Shown in pieces: positions 1-8,532 of a DNA stretch of 64,000 nt. The first letter of the stretch is position 1. The number at the start of each line of letters is the position of its first letter. This DNA is from an uncultured Bacilli bacterium (GTDB lineage Bacteria > Bacillota_I > Bacilli_A > RF39 > UBA660). The stretch spans positions 1-64,000 of the forward strand of contig CAKPKL010000001.1 in NCBI GenBank assembly GCA_934167485.1, written 5' to 3'. The notes below the pieces were generated by a model. It was not told the origin of the DNA, searched no databases, and was given only the letters and a program-made list of their open reading frames with translations. Both the position numbers and the translations under genes were made by a program.

Positions 1-1
1 A

Positions 2-69
2 AATTTAACTATAACATCACCTCCATATATATCATTCTATTTTTTTTCTTGATTTCCTTTTTTTATTTA
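2..69. repeat. 68-bp direct repeat, 5' flank of an Rpn-family nuclease gene (copy 1)
   Basis: Bases 2-69 are identical to 14755-14822, where they form the ribosome binding site, leader and upstream region of a minus-strand Rpn/PD-(D/E)XK nuclease gene. Here the first 12 bases would encode the first four codons (ATA GTT AAA TTT) of a second copy running leftwards out of the window. The match stops abruptly at base 70. This implies two recent copies of the nuclease gene with the same upstream DNA, one beside the amidase gene and one at 13.9-14.8 kb. Confidence 0.8.
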
Positions 70-95
70 AAATATTTTTAAATTTTATATAAAAA

Positions 96-124
96 TTTAC
101 TTAACAAACTTTAAATGATATAAT
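96..124 (+). promoter_or_regulatory. Predicted sigma-A promoter of the amidase gene
   Basis: TTTACT at 96-101 and TATAAT at 119-124 are separated by 17 bp. They lie just upstream of the GGTGGT ribosome binding site and the ATG at 140. Prediction from sequence only. Confidence 0.5.
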
Positions 125-139
125 TTAGATGGTGGTAAA

Positions 140-1393
140 ATGAAAAAATTATTATTATTTATTTTATTTATTATAATAGTTATATTCAGTTATTTTTATT
201 TTAATTATGAAAAAAAAGATGAATTAATGGAGATTTTAATTAAAACGGAAGATAAGGAATTTCAAATAAATGATTATGGAATATTTGGTACTCATTTTAA
301 TATAAGTGGGTGCATAGATACAGTTTTAAGTGAAAATTCAGTATTAATACTTAAAAATCAAGATGAAGAAATAGAACTTAAAGGTAATTTTAAATTTTTA
401 GATAATAAAACTTGTTTTGATACTGGTGAAAATAATAATGACAGCATATATTTAGATTCTTTAAAAAATGGTAAGTATTTATTATTAATAAAAGATTATG
501 ATAAATATTATAGTTTAACTAATAAAACTGAATATTCTAATTTAGAATATTATACAATTACACAAAAAAATAAAAATAATAAAATAGATATATTATTTAA
601 AACGAATGAAAAAGACTATGTAATATTTAATATAAAGGAAGCTTCTTTACCAGATAATACATATGATATAGCGCTTGATCCAGGACATGGTGGTAAAGAT
701 ACTGGTTCAAGTGGAGTTTTGAATAATACGACATACTATGAATCAAACTTAACTTTAGAGGTTTGTCTAAAACTAAAAAAAGAATTAGAAAAATTAGGCT
801 TAAAAGTAAAACTTACAAGAGATGATGATGTATATTTATCTTCTTATGATAGAGGCGGTAGAGCACTTATCCCAAATGATTATAATACTAAATATAGTCT
901 ATCGATTCATTTTAATAATTTAGATGTTAAAACAGGTTATGGAGGAGTAGAAGTATATACACCAAATAATGTAAATATAGAACTAGCTAAAATTTTAGCA
1001 GATAATATAGCTACTGTTGTTGGTTATTCTAAAAAACAGTATGATAGATTAGATAATGGAGTTTATTATACTTATTTTACAAAATCAATAATTTCATCAT
1101 CAGCAAAAGGTTTAGAAAAGGAAGGAATGAAGCCATATGATATAAAAATAGGAGCTCCTTATATGTACATGATAAGAGAAGTAGGTGGCAAATACACTTA
1201 TGCTTATGTAGATGGTAGAAATGAATATTATGGTTTAAATAGTTACTATAATTCTAATAAAGTTGCCGAACCATATCTAATAGAACTTGCATATTTGAAT
1301 TATAATAGTGATTTAATTAAGGCTGTAGAAAATCCAAAAGAATTTAGTTTAGCTATTAAAAAAGCTATAGAAGAATATTTAAATATTTCATAA
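140..1393 (+). CDS. N-acetylmuramoyl-L-alanine amidase (Amidase_3 type), membrane anchored
   Basis: This is a peptidoglycan hydrolase that cleaves the bond between MurNAc and L-Ala of the stem peptide on the outer face of the membrane. Residues 4-22 form one hydrophobic segment, a signal anchor or uncleaved signal peptide. Residues 30-175 show no motif I recognise. From about residue 177 the zinc-dependent Amidase_3 fold is clear: DPGHGG (H183), YES (E201), SIHFNN (H257) and LIELAYL (E382), the usual two histidines and two glutamates. At 417 aa the catalytic domain is full length. It is a single gene with its own promoter, followed by a terminator. Substrate and role (septum splitting, sporulation or turnover) cannot be read from the sequence. 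Confidence 0.9.
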   Translation: MKKLLLFILFIIIVIFSYFYFNYEKKDELMEILIKTEDKEFQINDYGIFGTHFNISGCIDTVLSENSVLILKNQDEEIELKGNFKFLDNKTCFDTGENNNDSIYLDSLKNGKYLLLIKDYDKYYSLTNKTEYSNLEYYTITQKNKNNKIDILFKTNEKDYVIFNIKEASLPDNTYDIALDPGHGGKDTGSSGVLNNTTYYESNLTLEVCLKLKKELEKLGLKVKLTRDDDVYLSSYDRGGRALIPNDYNTKYSLSIHFNNLDVKTGYGGVEVYTPNNVNIELAKILADNIATVVGYSKKQYDRLDNGVYYTYFTKSIISSSAKGLEKEGMKPYDIKIGAPYMYMIREVGGKYTYAYVDGRNEYYGLNSYYNSNKVAEPYLIELAYLNYNSDLIKAVENPKEFSLAIKKAIEEYLNIS

Positions 1394-1417
1394 AAATTAC
1401 ACAAATATCACAAATTA

Positions 1418-1470
1418 CTTACACATATATTTATTAAAATGAATGTGTAAGGTTCAAAAAAGCCTTACAT
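1418..1470 (+). other. Two mutually exclusive stem-loops after the amidase gene
   Basis: CTTACACAT (1418-1426) can pair with ATGTGTAAG (1443-1451). The same segment TGTAAGG (1446-1452) can instead pair with CCTTACA (1463-1469). The arrangement resembles an attenuator, but no small ORF or known ligand-binding motif is visible. The real terminator of the amidase gene is probably the later hairpin at 1503. Confidence 0.35.
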
Positions 1471-1502
1471 AACACTCCTTACTACAAAAAAAGTAACAAT
1501 AG

Positions 1503-1530
1503 AAAACCAAATTTATTTTGGTTTTTTATT
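1503..1530 (+). terminator. Rho-independent terminator of the amidase gene
   Basis: AAAACCAAA (1503-1511) pairs with TTTGGTTTT (1517-1525), with a 5-nt loop and a following T-run. Confidence 0.75.
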
Positions 1531-1557
1531 GTTTTAATTTAATATACAACCATTACA

Positions 1558-1594
1558 ATAGATTATTGATTAATCTATATTTTTTTAGTATAAT
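1558..1594 (+). promoter_or_regulatory. Composite terminator-promoter element 1 (pilin cassette)
   Basis: The inverted repeat ATAGATTA/TAATCTAT (1558-1578) is followed by a T-run. Its loop supplies a -35 box TTGATT (1566-1571), which stands 17 bp before TATAAT (1589-1594). A GAAAGAGGG ribosome binding site follows before the ATG at 1628. The same arrangement precedes ten other pilin-like genes in the window. Confidence 0.8.
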
Positions 1595-1627
1595 TGATAT
1601 AGTAAAAATAAGAAAGAGGGTAAAAAA

Positions 1628-3197
1628 ATGAGAAAAAATAACGCCTGGGGGGGGGGTAACCTACAGTAAAGGATTTACCCTAATAGAACTTTTAGCAGTT
1701 ATAGTAATACTAGCTATAATTGCCCTAATTGCAACTCCAATAGTATTAGATATAATAGAGGATAGTAAGAATTCTAGTATAAGAGAATCAGCAAATATGT
1801 ATAAGAGTGCAGCAGAAAATGCAATAGCTACAAGTGCCATGAATGATGGATTAGAAGATGGAACATATATAATAGATAACAAAGGAAATTTAAAATATAA
1901 AGATAAAGAAATAAAAGTAGACATAAAAAATTATAACTTTGAATCTGGAATACTAGTAATAGAACAAGGACAAATAAAAGATATAAAATTAATACAAAAT
2001 GAAAAAGTAACAACAGGAAAAGAATTAAATAAAATAGATAAATGGGATGGAAAGACAATAAAAGAGGTAACAGCAGATAGTAATGGTATTTATCATATAA
2101 CAAAGGCAAGTGAACTCGCATGGGTTGCCCAAAAAGTAAATAGTGGTGAAACATTTGCAGGAAAAACAATATCATTAGATGCATCACTTGATTTAAATAA
2201 CAAAGAATGGACACCAATAGGAGCTGGAAAAACCAATGATACTTATAATTCGTTTGGAGGAACATTTGAAGGAAACAATAATGTGATTAAAAATTTAAGC
2301 ATTAATAAATCTATAGAAGATAGTGAAGAAAATCGAAATTTAGGATTATTCGCTGTAATAAATAGTGGTATCGCACGTAACTTGATAATAATAAATTCAA
2401 AAGTTGTAGGATTTTCTTCAGTTTCTGTATTTTGTGCGGCTATAGCAAATTCAACAATAAATAATATAATAGTATTAAATTCAACTATTAATTCCAATAA
2501 ATTAAGTGGTATAGTAATTGGATACTCTACAAGATCAAATTTATCAAATTTATATTCATATAGTAGTGAAATAACAGCTTCCGATATATATATTGGAGGT
2601 GTAATAGGGGAGATTATGTATAGCTCATTAGATAATGCTTATAGTAATTCTGCAATTTATAATAATGGTGAGTTAAGATTATCAGGAACTGGAGGAATAG
2701 TCGGAGGAATAATTAAAGAAAGTAAAGCCAATAATTTAATTTCACGTGCTAGTATTATATCAAATAAAGTTTCTGGAGTTGGTGGAATAACAGGGCAATT
2801 TCAGCAAGCTTCTACTCTTACAAATAGTGTATCGTTTGCTAAAGTTTTTGGAGTTAATTATGTTGGTGGAGTAATTGGAGTAAATTCTGGAACATATGGA
2901 GTAAACATATTAGATAATATAAAATCTTATGCTGAGGTTCAAGGAAGTGGAGAAGACATTGGCGGAGTAATTGGATACTTATCAGCTGGAGAACACAATT
3001 TTAGCAATATCTATTCTAAATCTAGTGTAAAAGGTAAAGATAAAGTTGGAGGAATAATAGGTGGATTTGTTGAAAATAATGCAACAACATTAAATTATAA
3101 AAATGTGATATCAGAATCAACTATAGATGGTGAAACTAATGTAGGAGATCTTTGGGGTTATATAGATTCAAATAGTATAATAAATGAAATTAATTAA
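1628..3197 (+). CDS. Pilin-like protein with GLUG repeats, phase-variable, OFF in this sequence (frameshift in poly-G)
   Basis: The start ATG at 1628 reads MRKNNAWGGG and then runs into TAA at 1667, because the G tract 1647-1656 has ten Gs. With nine or twelve Gs the frame continues into SKGFTLIELL, the prepilin-type cleavage motif and hydrophobic helix, and stays open to TAA at 3197 (about 523 aa). The ATG at 1797 is internal and would give a product without the export signal, so I do not take it as the start. Mature region: helix to about residue 45, a Lys/Asp-rich linker, then from about 2200 repeated Gly-rich GGV(I)G/GGI(V)G units typical of GLUG motifs, probably a beta-helix surface domain. 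Bases 1752-2140 are almost identical to the gene at 28291. Promoter is element 1; terminator is element 2. Confidence 0.8.
1647..1656 (+). repeat. Poly-G(10) phase-variation tract
   Basis: Ten consecutive Gs lie in a very AT-rich genome, seven codons after the start and before the prepilin cleavage site. The tract length puts the downstream pilin frame at +1 relative to the start (out of frame). Slipped-strand mispairing to 9 or 12 Gs would restore it. Confidence 0.85.
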
Positions 3198-3230
3198 GAG
3201 ATTGAATTTTCAATCTCATTTTGTTATAAT
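3198..3230 (+). promoter_or_regulatory. Composite terminator-promoter element 2
   Basis: GAGATTGAA/TTCAATCTC (3198-3217) forms a hairpin directly after the upstream stop codon. TTGAAT (3202-3207) within it is 17 bp from TATAAT (3225-3230). It is followed by the ribosome binding site GAAAGTGGG and the ATG at 3263. Confidence 0.75.
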
Positions 3231-3262
3231 TATTATAATTAAAAATAGAAAGTGGGAATCAT

Positions 3263-4861
3263 ATGAAAAAAGGATTTACATTAATAGAACTTTTAGCAGT
3301 TATAGTAATACTAGCTATAATTGCATTAATTGCTACTCCAATAGTATTAGGGATAATAGATGATACAAAAAAGTCATCAGTAGAAGCAACAATGAAAAAT
3401 ATAGAGAAAGCTGTACTTCTAGAATATTCAGATTTAGCTTTAACAAATGAAGAAAAAGAAGAAATTATATATAATTGTTATGATGGAAAATGTACATATA
3501 ATGGAAAAGTATTAGATGTAAAAGGTGACATGCCAGATAGAGGAAAAATCATAGTAAATGAATATGGTGCAACATTCGAAAATATCATAATAAAAGGATA
3601 TAACTGTATAAAGAATAACGATAAATTTACATGTAATAATACAGGATTAACAAAAGTAAATGGAACGAGTATATTAATAGATAACAATAAAACAACAGAA
3701 ATAGAGAATTATAGAATATATGGAAATAGTATTCAAAACGGAACACCAACGCCAGATACACCAGTAGAGATAGAAAGTGTAGGAGACCTAATAACACTCG
3801 ATAATTGTCTAAATTATGGAGAAGAAGCATGTGGGAATGTAGGAAAATATGTAATACCAATAAAAGTTACTGGTAAAAATTTGTGGAATACAAACATTGA
3901 GTATCCATTGCTTTTTGGTAGTTCTAAAATTAATGTTTTAGAGTATGATCAAGAAACCCAAATATATACACTAAATAATGCAGCAGGATCTATTAGTAAA
4001 TCTATATATAAATTACCTACACCAATACCTAAAAATACAAAAGTAACTATTTATATGTATGTGATACAAGGAAATATTTCAGGTACAATTACTTTTGGTG
4101 GATATCATTATGGTGATAACAGAAGTTGGCAAGGAGAAATAGATTTACATAATTATAATAACACCAATTTATCAGGTAGAATTTTTAAAAAAGAAATTGA
4201 AACTACTGATACAGTTACAGATTTATGGGCATTTATGTATACAGATTATAAAATAAATACACCATTAAAATTTAAAATCTTGTATAAAATTGGAAAAGAT
4301 AATAGTGATGATTTTGAACCATATAAAGAGACAATAACAAATATATATTTAGATGAACCATTAAGAAGTATAGGGGAGTATTCTGACTATATAGATTTTA
4401 AAACTAAAAAAGTGGTTAGGAATATAAAAGAAATTACATTAGATGGCAGTGAAAATTGGATTTATAACCAAAATACGTCGGATACAAAATTTTTGGCTTA
4501 CCTTTATAATATTAGTAACAATGTTGAATTTAAAGATCCTTCCAAAGCTATAGCTATTAGTAATCGTTTTAGTTTTAGTTATGTAAATGCATCAAAATCT
4601 CTTACTGATGATGAGGGTTATGCACTCGCTAATACTACCAATGTATTATATTTAGGGGTTTTATCTAGTAGATTGAATAGCCATGATTTAGATGGATTAA
4701 AACAGTATTTAAAAGAAAATCCTTTAACTGTTGCATATTTAATAAATCAAGAAGAAGAAAGTTTAGAGATTCCTAGTATTTTATTAAATAAAGATACAAG
4801 TGTAATAAGTGTAAATACAAATATAGTACCTAGTAACATAGAAGTAGAATATTATAAATAA
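3263..4861 (+). CDS. Pilin-like protein with phage-tail-like surface module
   Basis: A short leader MKKG is followed directly by FTLIE and a 22-residue hydrophobic helix, a type IV prepilin signature in which the prepilin peptidase would cut after G4 (family knowledge). Residues 30-170 are near-identical in pattern to the gene at 45732 (YNCYDGKCTYNGKVL, GDMPDRG, ILIDNNKTTEIENY). From about residue 150 the motifs NGTPTPDTPVEIESVGDL, GKYVIPIKVTGKNL and FEPYKETITNIYLDEPLRSIG follow. These are the kind of module I associate with tail and baseplate proteins of Firmicutes phages, probably a carbohydrate- or receptor-binding beta-sandwich. The gene has no G tract, so it should be constitutively in frame. 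532 aa, single gene between two terminators. Confidence 0.8.
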   Translation: MKKGFTLIELLAVIVILAIIALIATPIVLGIIDDTKKSSVEATMKNIEKAVLLEYSDLALTNEEKEEIIYNCYDGKCTYNGKVLDVKGDMPDRGKIIVNEYGATFENIIIKGYNCIKNNDKFTCNNTGLTKVNGTSILIDNNKTTEIENYRIYGNSIQNGTPTPDTPVEIESVGDLITLDNCLNYGEEACGNVGKYVIPIKVTGKNLWNTNIEYPLLFGSSKINVLEYDQETQIYTLNNAAGSISKSIYKLPTPIPKNTKVTIYMYVIQGNISGTITFGGYHYGDNRSWQGEIDLHNYNNTNLSGRIFKKEIETTDTVTDLWAFMYTDYKINTPLKFKILYKIGKDNSDDFEPYKETITNIYLDEPLRSIGEYSDYIDFKTKKVVRNIKEITLDGSENWIYNQNTSDTKFLAYLYNISNNVEFKDPSKAIAISNRFSFSYVNASKSLTDDEGYALANTTNVLYLGVLSSRLNSHDLDGLKQYLKENPLTVAYLINQEEESLEIPSILLNKDTSVISVNTNIVPSNIEVEYYK

Positions 4862-4866
4862 TATTT

Positions 4867-4896
4867 AACTAACAGATTTAATTTGTTAGTTTTTTA
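4867..4896. terminator. Terminator between convergent genes
   Basis: AACTAACA (4867-4874) pairs with TGTTAGTT (4884-4891), followed by a T-run. It serves the pilin gene on the plus strand and overlaps the 3' end of the minus-strand gene at 4894. Confidence 0.75.
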
Positions 4897-5274
4897 TATT
4901 ATTGGATTTTCAATATCAACAATATTTTCAGTATTAGATGATATAACAACATATAAAGCTATAAGACCAGGTATTAAAGTTATAATAGAAGCAATTATTT
5001 GAAGTGTATAAGTTTTTAAATCTTCGCCTTCTTCTTTTGATATTTTATATAGAGTATAATTAACATATAAAAATACAAGAGCTATTCCTATTATTAATAA
5101 TCTATTAAATAATGTTAACTTATATAATTCTTTAGGAGTAAGAGGAGTATCTTTTCCTTCTAAATCTAATTTTTGATTATATGTTGTAATAATAGAAATA
5201 ATAGCTGAAATAACAGTTGCAACAATTGCTACTAATTGGATATTTGTTGCCTGTATTTTCTTATCATTTGACAT
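4894..5274 (-). CDS. Small membrane protein of unknown function
   Basis: 126 aa with three predicted membrane segments, at about residues 12-32, 57-78 and 90-112. They are joined by a short charged loop (DLEGKDTPLTPKELY) and a KISKEEGEDLKTY loop. I recognise no family. The start is supported by a GGTGAT ribosome binding site just before ATG. It lies downstream of, and in the same direction as, the metallophosphoesterase gene, but a terminator separates them, so it probably has its own promoter. Unlike the pilin cassettes it has no composite element. Confidence 0.6.
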   Translation of the reverse strand: MSNDKKIQATNIQLVAIVATVISAIISIITTYNQKLDLEGKDTPLTPKELYKLTLFNRLLIIGIALVFLYVNYTLYKISKEEGEDLKTYTLQIIASIITLIPGLIALYVVISSNTENIVDIENPII

Positions 5275-5297
5275 ATAATCACCACTTAATTATATGT

Positions 5298-5331
5298 AAA
5301 AAGACTAAGAAACTTATTTATTTCTTAGTCT
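5298..5331 (-). terminator. Terminator of the metallophosphoesterase gene
   Basis: AGACTAAGAAA and TTTCTTAGTCT form an 11-bp stem. Read on the minus strand the hairpin ends in a T-run. It overlaps the stop codon at 5314. Confidence 0.75.
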
Positions 5332-6165
5332 ATATAAATTATATGAAGGTTTATTCAAGAATCTTAACTTATATCTATTAGTGCCAATCCCACTAGATAT
5401 ATAGACTCTAGTTTTATTTATTTCATAATATTCACTATTATACTTATTTGAATACTTATTGTTAATAATACCTCCTATAAAAGGTAATACTATGTATCCA
5501 TTATGTGAATGACCTGCAAGTATTAAATTAAATTTATTAGTATTAATATCACCTATAAAATCTGGTTCATGAAGAACTAATATATTATAATCAAATTCTT
5601 TATTTACTTTAGAATATATATCATCTATAGTATTTTTTATATGGTTATTTTCGTAATTTGAACTTATACCAACTAAAAGAATAGGGTTATTACTTTCATA
5701 ATATATCGTATCATATGTATCATTTAAATTTCTAAAATCCCCATCTTGAATGATTTCTTCCCACTTATCAACATTTAAATCTTGTTCTCCTTTAATCGCA
5801 TATTTATCTATATTATAATTAATTGATTTTAATATAGCTTTTAAATCTTCATAATCATTACTACTATATTCTATATTACTATCAAATAGGTCACCACTTA
5901 ATATAACAATATCGGGTTTAAGTAAATTAATATCTTTAACAATACGAATTAAATCATTTTTATCAGTAGTTACTTTATAGTGAATATCACTTATTTGAAC
6001 TATTTTAAGCCCATAAAAACTATCGGGTATTTTTGAATCTATTATAGAATATTCTTTTACAACAAATCCTTTAGTACCTAAATATCTACTATATAAGAAA
6101 AAAGCAGATATTAATATTATAAGTAGTAAAACAATTTTAACCCACTTTCTAATTCTTATATGCAT
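5314..6165 (-). CDS. Membrane-anchored metallophosphoesterase (YkuE/YaeI-like)
   Basis: 283 aa. Residues 8-26 form an N-terminal membrane anchor, so the enzyme should act on the outer face of the membrane. Calcineurin-like phosphoesterase motifs appear in order: SDIHY (D60, H62), SGDLFDS (D92), GEQD (126-129), LVLHEPD and AGHSHNG. These bind two metal ions in the family. The third motif is normally GNH(D/E); here the Asn and His are replaced by Glu and Gln, so metal binding or catalysis may be altered. Related proteins act on lipid-linked or cell-envelope phosphoesters, but the substrate here is unknown. The ATG follows a GGTGATGGTATG-type ribosome binding site. It is divergent from the gene at 6264. 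Confidence 0.8.
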   Translation of the reverse strand: MHIRIRKWVKIVLLLIILISAFFLYSRYLGTKGFVVKEYSIIDSKIPDSFYGLKIVQISDIHYKVTTDKNDLIRIVKDINLLKPDIVILSGDLFDSNIEYSSNDYEDLKAILKSINYNIDKYAIKGEQDLNVDKWEEIIQDGDFRNLNDTYDTIYYESNNPILLVGISSNYENNHIKNTIDDIYSKVNKEFDYNILVLHEPDFIGDINTNKFNLILAGHSHNGYIVLPFIGGIINNKYSNKYNSEYYEINKTRVYISSGIGTNRYKLRFLNKPSYNLYRLRNK

Positions 6166-6263
6166 ACCATCACCATTATTATTATATAATAAAAATCATT
6201 TAAAAACAATTGAAATATTTTAAATAATAATATATAATTAAATATAGTAAAGGTAGTGGTTAT

Positions 6264-8282
6264 TTGAAACTAAATAATAAGGGGTTTGCGATAAGTTCTA
6301 TTATGTATATTATACTTGTAATGGCTATTTTAATAATAACTGTTACTTTAAGTGTGTTAAGTAGTAGAAAGCTTGTTTTAGATAAACTAAGAAGTGAAGT
6401 TTCAAATAAGATAAACCAAGATATTGAACTTTCATATAAAGATACATTAAAAGCAATAAAAGTGGCTACTCAAAGCTATATAGATTCTGGACATAGTATA
6501 GATGATACATATGTTGATAGTGTTTCAATAGAAAGTTTAAGGAACGATAAATTTTTAAGTGTAAGTGATAAAGTATTAAATTATTATAATTTAAGTGATA
6601 AATATGTTGGCTTTAAAAATAATAATTCTACATATAGTTTTATGATAGGTAAAGAAGTGGATTATAATAATTTAAAAGGAGAATTGCTAGATATAACGGA
6701 TTATCATATAGAAGGAGAAAGTACTCAAAGTACTAGGAGTGGTAAAAATTTATTTAATGTAAATGGTGCAATAGAACAGTTTGCACCCAATAATTATCCA
6801 ACTACAGTAGTAGATAATCAAATTCATATTGGTCCAACAGAAGGTAATTCTCAAAGTTCTTTATTTGATTTTATTAAGGTTAGTCCTAATGATAAAATAA
6901 CTGTTAGTTTTAAATTAATACAAGGTAGATCTAGAATATCTTTTAGAATGTATGATAGTTCTAAAACTATAATAAACGATAGCTCAATAAGTATATCAGG
7001 GTTTTCATATAACAAATATTATCAAGGATATTATAAAGACACAAACTCTGCTACATTTACTATCCCAGAAAATGTAGAGTATATTAGAATGCAAATTATA
7101 GCTATGAACAATAGTGATGGTATTGATAATATTTATTCAGAATATCAAGTTGAAAAAGGTTCTAGCCCTACATCATATGAAGAGTATGGAAAAAGTCCAT
7201 CCCCAGAATATCCAAGTGAAATAAAAAATGTAGGAAATTATGATACAGAAACAGGTAAATATATAATTCCAATAAAAATAACAAGTAAAAATATTTTTAA
7301 TATAAATGATTGGTATAATACATATTATTCATATTATTCTAATGATTATAAACCAGAATTTGTTAATTATGATGGATATTCAACTCTACATATATATGGC
7401 AGTATGAGTACAGACGGAGCTAATAATAAGTATATGAAAGAAAAATTCAAATCAAAAACTCAATATACTTTTTCAATGGATATATATAGCATAGCTTCAC
7501 CAGATAATGGATATGAAGGAACCATGGGAAATATAGTGTATACCGATGGAACAAAACAAAGATTTTTAGATGCAGATAAAATTTTTGATAAATGGAGAAA
7601 AATAAAAGTTACGTCATATGCTGGAAAAACAATATCTCATCTTCAATTTACTTATTATACAGGTAGGGGGGAGGCATATATAAAAAATATGCAAATAGAA
7701 GAAGGTAATCAACAAACTTATTATATACCTTATGTAGAAGATACAATAAATAATATTAGTTTAGATGAATCATTAAAGAAAATAGGTGAGTATGCTGATA
7801 ATATAGATTATAAAAACAAGAAACGTATAAACAAGACAAATGAAATAACTTTAAATGGAACAGAGAATTGGATAGTTTACCCATCAACTAATAAATATTA
7901 TATAACAGATGTATTACCTACTTTATATGAAAAAAATAAATTAGTTTTAAGTAATTTATTTCTTGGTAAAACTTCTGGAGATAGTTCAAATGCAGAAAAT
8001 AATTATAATTATGTAGATGGAGATACGTGGCTACAATCAAGATCAGAATATCCAAGATTGTATATATATAAAGGTGATATAAATACAGTTGCTGAGTTAA
8101 AAACATTTTTAGCAAGTAATAATCCAAAGTTCTTGTTTGCCTTGAAAGATCCAACACAAAATGATATATCCTTACCAAATATAGTTGTTAGAGGTGGAAA
8201 TAAAATAGAAGTAGATACGAGTGTAAAACCATCAAATACAACTTATAAAGTAATAGAAAAAATGTTTGACATTAATGTTTAA
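6264..8282 (+). CDS. Large pilin-related surface protein with phage-tail-like modules
   Basis: 672 aa. I accept the TTG start because AGGTAGTGG stands at the right distance upstream and no ATG precedes it. The N-terminus NNKGFAISSIMYII followed by a hydrophobic helix resembles a prepilin leader (K-G-F, then helix), but the usual Glu at position +5 of the mature protein is absent (FAISS instead of FTLIE). After a helical stretch (residues 30-140) two tail-like modules follow: SGKNLFN...KVSPNDKITVSF and GKYIIPIKITSKNIFN...QTYYIPYVEDTINNISLDESLKKIGEY. They match the modules of the genes at 3263 and 45732. It is probably an exported adhesin or a minor pilus subunit. The valS promoter lies inside its last codons. 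Confidence 0.7.
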   Translation: MKLNNKGFAISSIMYIILVMAILIITVTLSVLSSRKLVLDKLRSEVSNKINQDIELSYKDTLKAIKVATQSYIDSGHSIDDTYVDSVSIESLRNDKFLSVSDKVLNYYNLSDKYVGFKNNNSTYSFMIGKEVDYNNLKGELLDITDYHIEGESTQSTRSGKNLFNVNGAIEQFAPNNYPTTVVDNQIHIGPTEGNSQSSLFDFIKVSPNDKITVSFKLIQGRSRISFRMYDSSKTIINDSSISISGFSYNKYYQGYYKDTNSATFTIPENVEYIRMQIIAMNNSDGIDNIYSEYQVEKGSSPTSYEEYGKSPSPEYPSEIKNVGNYDTETGKYIIPIKITSKNIFNINDWYNTYYSYYSNDYKPEFVNYDGYSTLHIYGSMSTDGANNKYMKEKFKSKTQYTFSMDIYSIASPDNGYEGTMGNIVYTDGTKQRFLDADKIFDKWRKIKVTSYAGKTISHLQFTYYTGRGEAYIKNMQIEEGNQQTYYIPYVEDTINNISLDESLKKIGEYADNIDYKNKKRINKTNEITLNGTENWIVYPSTNKYYITDVLPTLYEKNKLVLSNLFLGKTSGDSSNAENNYNYVDGDTWLQSRSEYPRLYIYKGDINTVAELKTFLASNNPKFLFALKDPTQNDISLPNIVVRGGNKIEVDTSVKPSNTTYKVIEKMFDINV

Positions 8283-8294
8283 ATAATATATAAT
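8266..8294 (+). promoter_or_regulatory. Promoter of the valS T-box operon
   Basis: A consensus TTGACA (8266-8271) and TATAAT (8289-8294) with 17-bp spacing. The promoter lies across the stop codon of the preceding gene. Confidence 0.75.
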
Positions 8295-8299
8295 ATAGA

Positions 8300-8518
8300 A
8301 AAAACTTTGAACTTGAGGAGTATATTAATTACAATTTTAAGAGAGTTAGTGGTAGGTGTAAACTAATAGTTGTGTTAATAAAAGGTAGCAAGGGAGTTTA
8401 ATATCTAAGTAAATAGGATATTACGTATATAAGTGATGCGTTAAATCATGAGGTGTAGAAATACATGAATTAAGGTGGTACCACGTAAAATCACGTCCTT
8501 ATATGGATGTGATTTTTT
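8300..8518 (+). ncRNA. T-box leader, probably tRNA-Val responsive
   Basis: Stem I contains GAGAGTTAGTGG and GTGTAAACTAATA, shared almost base for base with the pheS leader. The T-box AAGGTGGTACCACG lies at 8472-8485. It is followed by a terminator hairpin (AATCACGTCC/GGATGTGATT) with a T-run ending near 8518. A GTA at 8385-8387 sits where the Phe leader has TTC, so I read it as the Val specifier. This fits the downstream valS. Uncharged tRNA-Val would stabilise the antiterminator. Confidence 0.85.
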
Positions 8519-8532
8519 TATAAGGAGTAATT

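Noticed and set aside
1797..3197. A coding region beginning at the ATG at 1797
   Set aside because: This is an internal Met of the pilin frame that begins at 1628 and is interrupted by the G tract; a product from 1797 would lack leader and membrane helix. The same holds for the internal ATGs at 24246 and 57814.
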